Below, piece after piece: positions 8,532 to 17,918 of a DNA stretch of 29,626 bases. Both the position numbers and the translations under genes were made by a program. The first letter of the stretch is position 1; each line of letters begins with the position of its first letter. The notes beneath the pieces were generated by a model. That model was not told where the DNA came from and searched no databases. It was given only the letters and a program-made list of their open reading frames with translations. This DNA is from CAZVJA01 sp964626885 (lineage in GTDB: Bacteria; Planctomycetota; Planctomycetia; Planctomycetales; Planctomycetaceae), in assembly GCA_964626885.1 (NCBI GenBank), contig CAZVJA010000047.1, positions 1 to 29,626 on the forward strand. The letters are read 5' to 3'.

Positions 8532-10190
8532 TTATTGAGGGCGAGTCAGTTTCCAGGTGCGGACACATAACAAAGTGAAACAGGCCGCGGAAAGCGTACC
8601 GATGATCCACCAATTCGCGGGAATCAATTGATATTGTTCAAATCCCGGAAGCTCGATGACGTGCAATGCTGCCGCCATGGGGTTGAACGACAAGATCGTC
8701 TCAACCGTACGGTGGCCAAACCTCGCATCTCGCCCCAGCCAGATAAGCATCGTTCCGGCACAGAGAGTGACCAGAATGGCGTAGGATGTGGTTGTGGCCG
8801 GCGCGGTGCGACGAAACAGACTGCTGACAGCCGCGCTCAGCAGCAGCGCGAACGCCGCCGTGAGCCCCAGGCAAATCAATACTCGGAGTACCTGTTGCAA
8901 CAAACCCGGCTGAATGACCACCATCACCAGATAGCCTGGAAGAGTCGCGCACAGGATGAGGAGCAGGGTCCAAGCCGCGGAGAGAAGCTTTCCTCGGACG
9001 ATGGACCACGCGGAAAGTGGTGTCATCTGCAACAGCTCCCATCCGCCGCTTTCCCGCTCGCCGCTGATCAGACCAGCGGCGAGGCTGGGAGTCAGCAGTA
9101 CGATCAGTGCCGCCTGCAGGATCACCATAATGCCGCCGATCGTGTTCACACCCCAGTCCATTGTTCCGGCAGTTGCGGAATAGGTCAGGCCTAACGATGC
9201 CAGCGCACAGATCGCGATTAATCGCAACATCCAGTGGGAGCGTCCAAAACGTCGGCAGCGAAACTCCTTGACCATCACCGGATTCGCAAGCGGTCCAATC
9301 CCGGCTTTCCGCCGCTGCGGATCGACGAGAAAGAAAAGGCGGCGAGCAACCCGACCACCTGTGGAACGATCGTCGGTGATCACACCGGCAGCGCGAGGAC
9401 GGTCGAGCATCGTTTGGCTGAGACGGGAAATAGTCAGCGCCATCAAACCAGCGGTAATCACCAGCGACGACATCACGAAACTCGAGACGACACCCGTTGT
9501 ATCAGATAATCCCTGGCTTCCCACATCGCCGTGTCCGAGAACTTCCATAATCGGCGGAATCGGAGAAACGCAGCGCAATGATGCGGCAAGCCCGGCATAC
9601 AGCCCCGAATCACCTTGGAGGAACAAGTGCGGTCCGATCGTAACAACAGCGAGCAGCAAGACGAACCCATAGGTTAATCGTAATGCCGAGTCGGTTGTGT
9701 TGGCGTAACTGCTTACCAGCAGGCCGAGCGCCGAGTATTGCACGGCGACCAAAATCAGCAGGAGATACAGCAACAGAACCTGGCCGGTCAGCGAAATCCC
9801 CCCCATCGCGTAACAGGCCGCGGCGGCTGGCGCGCTCATGGCCAGCAGTAATCCCACGAAGCCAAGCACGCCCACAAGTTTTCCGATGTAAATGGACCAG
9901 GATGTGAGCGGAGAATTTAACAGCAGCGCGAGTGTTCCCTGGTTGCGTTCCCGGACCAGTGTGGTCGCGGGAAAGACCGGAACTAACAACAGCATGGATG
10001 TGAGGAGTCCGTAACCGAACACTTGAAAGACTTGGCGGGCGCGCGCGCCGGAGAGATCCACTTGCGACTCGGTCGGCCACGCGATAATAACGAGCAGCGC
10101 GAAGCTGATCGCCAAGCCGAGTTGAATCGCCAAGGCTTGGGGAGTGCGCAGGACGCGAATGAGCTCGCGTTCGATAATCGGATTCGCCAC
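8532..10190 (-). CDS. Fused double ABC-2 type permease
   Basis: A 552-aa membrane protein made of two similar ABC-2 permease halves. The first half starts with NPIIERELIRVLRTPQ and has six or so helices, with RERNQGTLALLLNSPLTSW as the cytoplasmic coupling segment. The second half starts with NPVMVKEFRCRRFGRSHWM and repeats the pattern with SGERESGGWELLQMTPLSAW. This tandem fusion makes a full exporter membrane domain from one chain. The start is a GTG at 10190-10188 that shares its first base with the TAG stop of the ATPase gene (TAGTG), so the two are translationally coupled. The substrate is unknown. The paired ATPase lies directly upstream. Confidence 0.92.
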   Translation of the reverse strand: MANPIIERELIRVLRTPQALAIQLGLAISFALLVIIAWPTESQVDLSGARARQVFQVFGYGLLTSMLLLVPVFPATTLVRERNQGTLALLLNSPLTSWSIYIGKLVGVLGFVGLLLAMSAPAAAACYAMGGISLTGQVLLLYLLLILVAVQYSALGLLVSSYANTTDSALRLTYGFVLLLAVVTIGPHLFLQGDSGLYAGLAASLRCVSPIPPIMEVLGHGDVGSQGLSDTTGVVSSFVMSSLVITAGLMALTISRLSQTMLDRPRAAGVITDDRSTGGRVARRLFFLVDPQRRKAGIGPLANPVMVKEFRCRRFGRSHWMLRLIAICALASLGLTYSATAGTMDWGVNTIGGIMVILQAALIVLLTPSLAAGLISGERESGGWELLQMTPLSAWSIVRGKLLSAAWTLLLILCATLPGYLVMVVIQPGLLQQVLRVLICLGLTAAFALLLSAAVSSLFRRTAPATTTSYAILVTLCAGTMLIWLGRDARFGHRTVETILSFNPMAAALHVIELPGFEQYQLIPANWWIIGTLSAACFTLLCVRTWKLTRPQ

Positions 10191-11212
10191 TATCCTCTCC
10201 TCGCCGTGGCAGCATGCGCCGTGCCGGCCGGTTCTTTCTTAGGTCTGTCTCCTGAGGGGAGATTTGAAGCACGCGTCACCGACAAGAACGCCTCTTCCAG
10301 GTCGCTTTGCAATTCGCGGAATTGTGTGATGGTCAGCCCCGCGCGAACAAGCTGCGTCAACAACTCACCGAGCTCTCGATCATGCTTGCTGGTTCGAAAC
10401 CGAACCAGCGATTCGGTGGAGGACGCAGTAACATCCGAGGCCCCCTCGAAACCATTGATGATCTTCGCGGCCGAATCAATTTGTGACGGATCGGCCAGAT
10501 CTACTTCAATGGTTCGTTTCTGGCTGACCTGCCGAGTTATGTCCTCGAGAGTACCGAACGCACGGAGCTTGCCTTGAGTAATGATCGCCACGCAATCGCA
10601 AATTCGGGAGAGTTCCGGCAAGATGTGGCTGGTGACAATCAACGTCTTTCCGGACTGCGCCAGCCGCAGCAAGATCTCGCGCATTTCGATTCGCGCTTGC
10701 GGATCTAAACCGTTGGCCGGCTCATCGAGAATCAGTACTTCCGGATCATGGAGCAAGGTCCGGGCGATTCCGACCCGCTGTTGCATTCCGTGACTGAGGC
10801 TTTCGACGTAGCGATCCTGCATGTAAGTGGCGTTGGTCGTTTCCAGCACCTCAGCGATTCGCTTGAGGCGTTGTTTACGCGGGATTCCGAAGGCCGCTCC
10901 GAAAAAATCGAGATACTCGCGAACTCGCATGTTCTGGTATGAACCGAACTTATCCGGCATATAGCCGACAAGGCGCTTGATCTTCTTCGCCTCGGCGACG
11001 CAGTCGGCACCGGCAATGCTCGCGGAGCCGCTGGTAGGGCGCGACAACCCGACGAGAATTTTGATCGTCGTCGTTTTTCCCGCTCCGTTGGGACCAATGA
11101 ATCCGAGGATGTGTCCGCGCTCGAGCGTGAACGAAAGGTCGTCCAGAGCGGCGAAGTCTCCGTATTTTTTTGTGAGGTGCTTGGTGACGACCACCGGGGC
11201 CGATGAGCCCAT
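10190..11212 (-). CDS. ABC transporter ATP-binding protein (ABC-2 exporter)
   Basis: A 340-aa nucleotide-binding subunit that powers the fused permease encoded next to it. Motifs in order: Walker A GPNGAGKTTT (40-49); a Q-loop region degenerate as VGYMPDKFGSYQNMRV; signature LSHGM (139-143) in place of the textbook LSGGQ; Walker B VLILDEP (159-165) with Glu164; H-loop His196 in VTSHILPE. About 110 extra C-terminal residues follow, including the REL..DLEEAFLSVT segment common in ABC-2 ATPases. No membrane helix. It begins 20 bp after the stop of the 845-aa gene and its stop overlaps the permease start by one base. The nearest relatives by pattern are drug/lipid or gliding-type ABC-2 ATPases; the substrate cannot be told. 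Confidence 0.95.
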   Translation of the reverse strand: MGSSAPVVVTKHLTKKYGDFAALDDLSFTLERGHILGFIGPNGAGKTTTIKILVGLSRPTSGSASIAGADCVAEAKKIKRLVGYMPDKFGSYQNMRVREYLDFFGAAFGIPRKQRLKRIAEVLETTNATYMQDRYVESLSHGMQQRVGIARTLLHDPEVLILDEPANGLDPQARIEMREILLRLAQSGKTLIVTSHILPELSRICDCVAIITQGKLRAFGTLEDITRQVSQKRTIEVDLADPSQIDSAAKIINGFEGASDVTASSTESLVRFRTSKHDRELGELLTQLVRAGLTITQFRELQSDLEEAFLSVTRASNLPSGDRPKKEPAGTAHAATARRG

Positions 11213-11232
11213 GTCTCTCTCCAGAAATTCCG

Positions 11233-13770
11233 TTATTGAGACGGAGTTTTGCCAAATACATCCAAGGTAACGAAATCGATCTTCCAGCGGTTCTCTGGGC
11301 CGCCGTCAAGCGACGGACGCGGAGCTTCCGATTTGAGATCGCCGACATTCACGCTGAAAGTCAGACCGCCGAATTCATCGAGCTGCAAAACCTCTGGGCG
11401 ATCGATGTTAAACGAAAAAGAACCGATGGGGTTGTTATGTCTTCCAAAGGAAACTGGGTTTGCCCCCGCCATTCCTTCGACTTCGAGAAAGCGCTCCGGC
11501 GCGTTCAGCCGAACATTCAAGACGGCTTTTGTGACTTGCATGGGAACGACTTCCCGGGGTAACTCGAAACGCAGCCAGGTTCGCGCCCCCGTCGGCAATT
11601 CAGCCCATTTTCCATCGCGAAAACTGAACGATTGCCGGGAACCGGCAAGTTGGGCCGGTCCGTCGACATCACGCACGGCCAGAAATGCCGACGGAATAAC
11701 TACATCCGTTCCAGGCGCGGGGCGTTTGACCTGAATCGGGACCGCGACGAGAGCCGCCCCTTTGACTTCCATGGTTTCGGGCAACAGGAATTCACCTTCC
11801 AATGGTGACGTCCACACAAGCATCGTTGGGCGATCAATTTGCCTGGCGAATTGCCCATCCGTCAGCAAGTCTCGAAAGACCGCCATGCGATGCTGCTGCA
11901 AATCGCTCATGAATGTGGACGACAGAAACTGTTCCGGCGGCAGGACATCACTGACTCGCACGAGCGCCTTTCCCCCGGCCTCGATCGTTGCCGAGGCACG
12001 TCGTCCCAAACCCGTAACAACCAGCGCGTCTTCCGGATTGGAAAGTGGCCCCAGATCGCAACCGGTTTCGAACCCCTGCGGACCGAACGTGCCGGCGACT
12101 TGAATCGGCTTCTTCAGCGAGTCCTGAGACGTAAAGACAAATGACGACACACCGGCGGGAAGGCCAAGCTGCTCCCAATGCGAACTGTCGATGTCGGTCA
12201 TGACAATTCGTCGCGTCTGGCCTCGGGCGCCGGCATCTGCGGGAATCAGGCTCCCTCCATGTTTGGTTCCAAGGTTCACATTGGTCTGGATATCGGGGCT
12301 ATACAGTGCGGCGGTACCGGTGACGAGCACGTCACCGGTGCCTGCAATGGATTCAATGTATTGCGTCATCGCCACCGTGTAAGGAATGGCCTGCCGTGCC
12401 GATGTCCCCAGCACAACCAAAACCACGGCGGTCCCCAAAGCGCCCGCCGGTCCAAGCCATCCGAGCATTTCGCTGCGCTCTTTGCGGGCCAACCAGGTGC
12501 CGACAACACCAAATCCGACACAAAACACAGCGAGCAGTGCGGTAACAGTGCCCCGCCCGACGATGCGATATCCGACCTGATCATTCGACATTGCGCGAAG
12601 TTTATCAGCAGAGATGGGAGGCTCGGGCACCGGTTGAAAAAACCGTGCTGCAAGCTTTTCAAGCGGCTCCAATGGCACGTACTTCGTATTATTGCTCTCT
12701 TCATGGAGAGTTCGTCGCGTCCTGGTATCTTCAGTTGTGCGCTGCCGAATCCAACCCTCCGGTGCCAGGGTCGTTACTAGTACCGTGCCCCTGCCATATT
12801 TCAACCAGAACGAAGCAGGCCAACCATTAATTTCGTGCGCGATATCCACCCGTTCGGGAATCACCCTTACAAAATCGACCGGTTGTTCGACGCTCACGTT
12901 GAATTTACTCGTCGCGGACGACACGTCCCGGATCTCGAACTCATTCAAACCGACTCGATCGATAACCTGACACCCAAATTCGATTCCCAAAAGCTGCGAT
13001 ATCGTTGATGGCGAGACGCGATCCAATTGAATCCACAGTCGTCCCCCTTGATGCAGCCATTGGCGAAGGGCGGCCATCGCCGCCACATCGGCATCGATGG
13101 CGTCGTTGGCGATTACGATGTTCGTTAAACCATTCAAGCCTTCGACAGTTGGAGGATACTGCTCGGGTCGTAGAGTCACGATATGAGGTGACAGCTTCAC
13201 ACCCAGTCGGATCGCAACCGAGGCTTCATAGCTGATGTCATCCGGGAGAACAACCGGCGGATCATAGGGAGATGGAGTGATGCCCGGACCACTGTAATAA
13301 CCAGTAAGCGATCGCCCCGGGTCGAGAGTCGCTTGCTCGGAGTACAGTCTCTGCCCCGATGGAGGTTTGAGCAATTGTTCGCCGCCGTGCGAACGATCAT
13401 ACAGCAGCGACTTCAACTCGGATGTTGTCGCTTCACGTAACTCTTGTGGCGGAACTTGAATGGGGTACCAGATCGTCCTGCGTGTCCCGGCCGGTAGCCA
13501 AGCCTGACGAGCGTACAACACCTCAGGCTCACCCGCGAAGTAAGTGGCCGCGAGCAAATCGACCGAATGATCGGTACTATTCAACAGCTCTGCTTTGACG
13601 ATTCCCCACGTTCCGGGAACATAGCGCTGAATCCCGGCGGAAGCGCCCAGTTTTGTGAAGCTAGGACTCGCGGCCGGTGGTGACTGTGCAGCGCAAATCC
13701 TGGAGCTTACGACAAGGATTGCCAAAACTCCGATGAGGATCCGTGAAGGTCCAACTGCCATGAAATTCAC
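11233..13770 (-). CDS. Large exported membrane protein, probable ABC-exporter accessory (845 aa)
   Basis: First gene of the ABC operon. A signal peptide is clear (ILIGVLAILVVSS, likely cut near ICAAQS). Residues about 30-400 are extracytoplasmic. A segment such as MAALRQWLHQGGRLWIQLDR, followed by a region reading like DFVRVIPERVD, resembles the glutamine-amidotransferase-like (DUF4350/GldG-type) folds that accompany ABC-2 exporters; I see no catalytic Cys-His pair, so a binding role is more likely. Two hydrophobic helices follow at about 415-460 (TVTALLAVFCVGFGVVGTWL and GPAGALGTAVVLVVLG), then a second large extracytoplasmic region of about 380 residues rich in beta strands. It ends 20 bp before the ATPase start. 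Assignment to an accessory role is from context. Confidence 0.8.
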   Translation of the reverse strand: MNFMAVGPSRILIGVLAILVVSSRICAAQSPPAASPSFTKLGASAGIQRYVPGTWGIVKAELLNSTDHSVDLLAATYFAGEPEVLYARQAWLPAGTRRTIWYPIQVPPQELREATTSELKSLLYDRSHGGEQLLKPPSGQRLYSEQATLDPGRSLTGYYSGPGITPSPYDPPVVLPDDISYEASVAIRLGVKLSPHIVTLRPEQYPPTVEGLNGLTNIVIANDAIDADVAAMAALRQWLHQGGRLWIQLDRVSPSTISQLLGIEFGCQVIDRVGLNEFEIRDVSSATSKFNVSVEQPVDFVRVIPERVDIAHEINGWPASFWLKYGRGTVLVTTLAPEGWIRQRTTEDTRTRRTLHEESNNTKYVPLEPLEKLAARFFQPVPEPPISADKLRAMSNDQVGYRIVGRGTVTALLAVFCVGFGVVGTWLARKERSEMLGWLGPAGALGTAVVLVVLGTSARQAIPYTVAMTQYIESIAGTGDVLVTGTAALYSPDIQTNVNLGTKHGGSLIPADAGARGQTRRIVMTDIDSSHWEQLGLPAGVSSFVFTSQDSLKKPIQVAGTFGPQGFETGCDLGPLSNPEDALVVTGLGRRASATIEAGGKALVRVSDVLPPEQFLSSTFMSDLQQHRMAVFRDLLTDGQFARQIDRPTMLVWTSPLEGEFLLPETMEVKGAALVAVPIQVKRPAPGTDVVIPSAFLAVRDVDGPAQLAGSRQSFSFRDGKWAELPTGARTWLRFELPREVVPMQVTKAVLNVRLNAPERFLEVEGMAGANPVSFGRHNNPIGSFSFNIDRPEVLQLDEFGGLTFSVNVGDLKSEAPRPSLDGGPENRWKIDFVTLDVFGKTPSQ

Positions 13771-13944
13771 CCAAACGTCGAGTACCCGCCGGACTCAGAA
13801 ATGGAACAACATCCCCGCTGCCGCGCCATAAATAATACACGGCTCAGCCACGATCCGGGTACAGGATGGAAAGTGTTGAACATTGAGCGTACCGGCACAA
13901 CCGTTCGCTGTCGAGCGTGGCCGTGCTGTTGGTAAGCTACGTAC
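13771..13944. other. Divergent intergenic region between the ABC operon and truD
   Basis: These 174 bp separate divergent starts at 13770 (-) and 13945 (+), so both promoters should lie here. An AT-rich patch at 13828-13838 gives TATTAT on the minus strand about 60 bases before that start and could be a -10 element, but no good -35 pairs with it. No clear promoter was seen for the plus strand. Confidence 0.35.
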
Positions 13945-15075
13945 ATGCAGACCCCGCCCACTACCGATCCCCCAGATCCACCACAGCCAGCCGACTCGGG
14001 AGAATCGGATTCGCGACAGTCGTTTCTCACTGCCGACCTGCCGGGGATTGGAGGGATACTGAAACGCTGTCCAGAGGATTTTCTTGTTGAAGAAGTCCCG
14101 GCGTATTTACCCACCGGGGAAGGCGAACACCTCTTTCTATGGATCGAAAAAGAAAGCCTTTCAACCGAGCAGGTGACCCGGCATATTGCGAGGATCTTGT
14201 CGTTTCCAGCCACGGACATCGGTGTCGCTGGGCTGAAGGATCGCCGGGCGATCACGCGGCAATTCCTATCAATCCCGGCTCGCTACGAATCCAGGGTCGG
14301 GCAGATCGCGACAGATGGAATCCGCATCCTGGATGCGCGACGGCATCCGCACAAGCTGCGTACTGGCCATCTAAGGGGAAATCGATTTTCCATCTTGGTT
14401 CGTGATGTTGCTGCTGGGGCGCAGTCACGTGCGGAAGAAATTCGCCGGCGAGTGGAACGTATCGGATTTCCGAATTACTTCGGCTCGCAAAGATACGGTT
14501 TTGAAGGAGAGACGCTCACTCTCGGAAGACACTTGTTGCGTGGAGAGAAGAACGCTCGCGATCTGCCTGCGTCACGGCGAAAGTTTCTGCTGCGATTGGC
14601 GCTATCAGCAGTGCAATCGTGGCTGTTCGATGCCACGCTCGCCGCACGGCTTTCAGGCAAGCTGCTGGATACCGTGATCAGAGGAGATGTGATGCAGGTC
14701 GCCGCCTCGGGGGGGCCGTTCATTGCGGAAGACCTGGCTCGCGAGCAGGAGCGGATGGAACGGAAGGAGATTGTGCTCACCGGACCAATGTTCGGACCGA
14801 AAATGTTGCAGCCGAAATTCGAGTCCGCGGTTCGCGAATCGCACATTCTCGAGCAGCATAGAATTGCAGTCTCTGACTTCGAACGCTATTCGAAGCTGAC
14901 CAGCGGCACTCGACGGTCTATGGTCGTTCATCCTGCCGATCTGCAAATCACACCGGAAGCGGACGGGTTACGGTTTCAATTCACGCTTCCGTCCGGAGCT
15001 TACGCAACGACGGTGCTCACGGAATTCATGAAGGACGAGGCCTTACCACGGAACGCGTTCAATCCTTCGTTATGA
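13945..15075 (+). CDS. truD: tRNA pseudouridine(13) synthase TruD
   Basis: Converts uridine 13 of tRNA to pseudouridine. The protein is 376 aa, near the usual length, with a proline-rich N-terminal extension of about 30 residues. The catalytic motif GLKDRRAITRQ is at about 96-106, with the nucleophile Asp99. Other family marks are PEDFLVEEVPAY (43-54), HLRGNRFSILVRD, and NYFGSQRYGFEG, which contributes to the active site. The C-terminal SGAYATTVLTEFM matches the end of the TruD domain. The TRUD insertion domain is present between the two halves. It is a housekeeping gene with no functional link to its neighbours. The next gene, an aldehyde dehydrogenase, starts 49 bp later on the same strand. 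Confidence 0.96.
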   Translation: MQTPPTTDPPDPPQPADSGESDSRQSFLTADLPGIGGILKRCPEDFLVEEVPAYLPTGEGEHLFLWIEKESLSTEQVTRHIARILSFPATDIGVAGLKDRRAITRQFLSIPARYESRVGQIATDGIRILDARRHPHKLRTGHLRGNRFSILVRDVAAGAQSRAEEIRRRVERIGFPNYFGSQRYGFEGETLTLGRHLLRGEKNARDLPASRRKFLLRLALSAVQSWLFDATLAARLSGKLLDTVIRGDVMQVAASGGPFIAEDLAREQERMERKEIVLTGPMFGPKMLQPKFESAVRESHILEQHRIAVSDFERYSKLTSGTRRSMVVHPADLQITPEADGLRFQFTLPSGAYATTVLTEFMKDEALPRNAFNPSL

Positions 15076-15124
15076 GAGTTCGAAAACACCCCCTTTATTA
15101 ATTGTCACTACTTCGAGAAACATC

Positions 15125-16507
15125 ATGGTGAAAATCGTATCGCCGGTTGACGGATCCATTGTCGCCGAGCGCAACTACGCTACGCCGCTCGAAATCGACG
15201 CGGCTTTGTCGGAAGCTGATAACGCCCAGAAAGAATGGCGGAAAACGTCGCTGGCGGAGCGATCGGGTTTCTGCTCCGCAGCCGTTGATGCCATGTTGGG
15301 CATGGCGGATGAGATCGTTCCGGAACTCGCATGGCAGATGGGACGTCCGATTCGTTACGGTCGCGGTGAGTTGGCGGGATTTGAAGCCCGTGCGCGACAC
15401 ATGATCGAGATCGCCCCGGCCGCGCTGGCGGACCATGTGCCTGCCCCTCTCGATGGCTTTCGACGCTTTATTCGGCGCGAGCCGTTGGGAACAGTCTTCG
15501 TGATTGCCCCCTGGAACTACCCCTACCTCACGGCCGTCAATTCGGTAATTCCGGCACTTATGGCCGGCAACGCGGTGCTGCTGAAACACGCGGCCCAGAC
15601 GTTGCTGGTCGGCGAACGGTTTCAGGCCGCCTTTGACCGAGCGGGCCTGCCGCGCGGACTGTTTCGAAATCTCGTGTTGAATCACGATCAAACGGCGAAA
15701 GTTATTCATTCGGGACATGTCCACCAAGTGAACTTTACCGGTTCCGTGTCGGGAGGGCGCGACGTGGAACGTTCCGCGGCCGGCAGCTTTATCGGGACCG
15801 GCTTGGAACTGGGTGGGAAAGATCCCGCCTATGTACGGGCGGATGCTGATATCGATTTCGCCATTGAAAACATCGCCGATGGCGCATTTTTCAATTCCGG
15901 ACAATCCTGCTGCGGGATAGAACGAGTCTATGTGCATCGATCGCATTTCGACCGGGTCGTGGAAGGACTGGCCAGTTTTGCTGGCAAATATGTGTTGGGA
16001 AACCCATTAAAGCAGGTAACGACCTTGGGTCCGATGGTTCGCGGCACTGCGGGGGATGTCGTACGAACCCAAATCGAGGAGGCAGTGGCTCGGGGTGCCC
16101 GCCGGCTCATTCCATCCGGTACGTTCCCGGCCGACCAGCCCGGCTCACCTTACTTAGCGCCGGAAGTTCTGGTTGACGTCGATCACTCGATGGCCGTGAT
16201 GAAGGAGGAAAGCTTTGGCCCGGTTGTGGGAGTGATGTCGGTCGATTCTGACGAACAGGCCATTGAACTGATGAACGACAGCCCCTACGGTCTCACGGCG
16301 TCTATTTGGACAAAGGACGTTGAAGCCGCGGAGCGGATCGGCGCAGAGATAGAAACCGGAACAGTCTTCATGAACCGTTGCGATTACCTCGACCCGGCAC
16401 TGGCCTGGACGGGAGTTAAGCACACTGGCCGCGGAATCACGCTTTCCGCCCTCGGCTATACGACTTTGACCCGAGTCAAATCGTTTCACCTGCGTGTGCC
16501 GCATTGA
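15125..16507 (+). CDS. NAD(P)-dependent aldehyde dehydrogenase
   Basis: Oxidises an aldehyde to a carboxylate with NAD(P)+. The 460-aa length is slightly short for the superfamily (about 480-500). Motifs: APWNYP with Asn131 (oxyanion hole), FTGSVSGG (cofactor glycines), LELGGKDP with the general base Glu228, and NSGQSCCG with the nucleophile Cys262; an extra Cys follows it. EESFGPVVGVM and the C-terminal KHTGRGITLSALGYTTLTRVKS are typical. The closest pattern is the succinate-semialdehyde/betaine-like branch, but the substrate cannot be assigned. It follows truD by 49 bp and converges with the EboE-like gene, so no pathway is indicated by neighbours. Confidence 0.95.
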   Translation: MVKIVSPVDGSIVAERNYATPLEIDAALSEADNAQKEWRKTSLAERSGFCSAAVDAMLGMADEIVPELAWQMGRPIRYGRGELAGFEARARHMIEIAPAALADHVPAPLDGFRRFIRREPLGTVFVIAPWNYPYLTAVNSVIPALMAGNAVLLKHAAQTLLVGERFQAAFDRAGLPRGLFRNLVLNHDQTAKVIHSGHVHQVNFTGSVSGGRDVERSAAGSFIGTGLELGGKDPAYVRADADIDFAIENIADGAFFNSGQSCCGIERVYVHRSHFDRVVEGLASFAGKYVLGNPLKQVTTLGPMVRGTAGDVVRTQIEEAVARGARRLIPSGTFPADQPGSPYLAPEVLVDVDHSMAVMKEESFGPVVGVMSVDSDEQAIELMNDSPYGLTASIWTKDVEAAERIGAEIETGTVFMNRCDYLDPALAWTGVKHTGRGITLSALGYTTLTRVKSFHLRVPH

Positions 16508-16525
16508 TGACTGGAATCGGGCGAA

Positions 16526-16540
16526 CCACGAGATTCGTGG
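16526..16540. terminator. Short hairpin between convergent stops
   Basis: CCACGA (16526-16531) and TCGTGG (16535-16540) form a perfect 6-bp stem with a GAT loop, inside the 38-bp gap between the convergent stops of the aldehyde dehydrogenase and EboE-like genes. The position suits a two-way terminator. There is no long T-run, so it may be a weak or Rho-assisted site. Confidence 0.42.
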
Positions 16541-16545
16541 CTAAA

Positions 16546-17718
16546 TCAGTTTCCGGATAACAGCGTCTGAGTGGCTGTTAACTCGCGTGTTAATCCTTCG
16601 ACAAGATTTGTCGGCGATTCGCCCGGGAGAACTTCCCAGGTGTAGGTTTCTACTTCGAGATGCGGGGCATAGCTGAGCTTCGCAATCGAGTTGATCGCCT
16701 GCTTTAACTCGGATCGAGTCGTACCGAGCGGTCCCAGTTGCTCGGCATCGACTGGCACATGGAAATGAACGCGCCATGATTCGGCGGCGAGGAACTCCGC
16801 CGGCGGTTCAGCGGCGAGCGATTCGACCAGATCGACAACCCTCAGAATTCCGCCGGAATCGCCGCGAGCCATCGTCTGATGCAGGTAGCGTGGCTCAACA
16901 TAACGCGCGAGCGCACGCCGCCCTTCAACGTTCGCAACGGGATGATCGAGTTGAATCGCACACGTGATATGCACCTTATTGATGCGAATGCCCGCTTTGT
17001 CAATCGCAGCAATCGAAGCAGGAATGTCCTCGTATTCAACCGCCTGATGACAGACGTCGTAACAGAGTCCCAAGTGAGTTCTCGCAAGCTCCAAGATATC
17101 TCGCCCAGCATTCTCAGCGCGAGAAAATAGTTGTTCGAAAAAGGAAATGGCTTCCGGTGTGGTTTCCAACAGGCAGAACGGCTCCGGCTCGATCGCCAGA
17201 CGAATCAGCCGACCGGTTTGGTCGTGCAGCTTATTTAGTTCTCGCGCAGCCAGTAACAATTGATCCGCCGCCAAGTCGAGAAAATCAGTCGGGTGCGAGA
17301 ACTCCTTAAACCCGAGCGGGAGTGTTGAGATCGAGCCGTCGACTCCTTCCGGCAACAATGCCGCGAGGAGTTCGGCACAACCAAGTGTGTATTGCAAACG
17401 GTCTGCATTTGACCAATCGGGGAGGTAGACCCTTTCCTTGACGCGAGGACTGTGAAAGTCTCCGAATGGAAATGCGTTGAGCGTGTGGCACGTTAATCCA
17501 CGTTGAGCCAGACCGTCTGCAAAGCGAGAAATTCCCTCTGGCGACTTCCGGAGTTCCTCGACGACCGAATTCGCCAACCATAACCCCGCGGCAATGGGAG
17601 TGCCGATATTTTGTGCGACGGGTATGGTGTACCGATCAAGGCCCTGCTCGACTTCGGCGACGCTGCGGCCGGGATGCACGTTGGTACAATAGCTGAGCGG
17701 AAGTGAACTGAGGGCCAT
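16546..17718 (-). CDS. eboE: EboE-like metabolite traffic protein (TIM barrel)
   Basis: Encodes a xylose-isomerase-like TIM barrel of the EboE family, known from clusters that move a precursor metabolite toward the periplasm. The ATG at 17718 gives 390 aa starting MALSSLPLSYCTNVHPG, where family members begin; the frame is open further upstream but without family-like sequence. Characteristic stretches: AGLWLANSVVEEL, HTLNAFPFGDFHSPRVKE, LPDWSNADRLQYTLGCAELL, GSISTLPLGFKEF. Probable metal or substrate residues in TIM-barrel order: EPEPFCLLETTPE, GLCYDVCHQAVEYED, KVHITCAIQLD. No signal peptide. None of the other ebo genes is in the window, so it stands alone. It converges with the aldehyde dehydrogenase. 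The family call is confident; the metabolite is unknown. Confidence 0.84.
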   Translation of the reverse strand: MALSSLPLSYCTNVHPGRSVAEVEQGLDRYTIPVAQNIGTPIAAGLWLANSVVEELRKSPEGISRFADGLAQRGLTCHTLNAFPFGDFHSPRVKERVYLPDWSNADRLQYTLGCAELLAALLPEGVDGSISTLPLGFKEFSHPTDFLDLAADQLLLAARELNKLHDQTGRLIRLAIEPEPFCLLETTPEAISFFEQLFSRAENAGRDILELARTHLGLCYDVCHQAVEYEDIPASIAAIDKAGIRINKVHITCAIQLDHPVANVEGRRALARYVEPRYLHQTMARGDSGGILRVVDLVESLAAEPPAEFLAAESWRVHFHVPVDAEQLGPLGTTRSELKQAINSIAKLSYAPHLEVETYTWEVLPGESPTNLVEGLTRELTATQTLLSGN

Positions 17719-17851
17719 GGAGTCGTTGCCGAACTGAAGAAGACGATGCGGGAGTTGTTTCGGAGGGGCGGAGCACCGGAACGCGGCGACACATCCGTTG
17801 TATCGAATAAGCGAACACCGCCGCAAGCGCGGACATGGATCTCCGGGCCAA

Positions 17852-17881
17852 CTGGAAGCTTCCGGTTATTCGCAGTTCCAG
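17852..17881. repeat. Inverted repeat downstream of the zinc-ribbon/LRR gene
   Basis: CTGGAA (17852-17857) and TTCCAG (17876-17881) are inverted copies, and a perfect palindrome GGAAGCTTCC lies at 17854-17863. It falls about 40 bases past the stop of the minus-strand zinc-ribbon gene and before the EboE-like start. It could act as a terminator or a protein site. Confidence 0.3.
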
Positions 17882-17918
17882 TTCCGTTGCCCACCTTCGC
17901 TGATAGTAGATCTACAAA

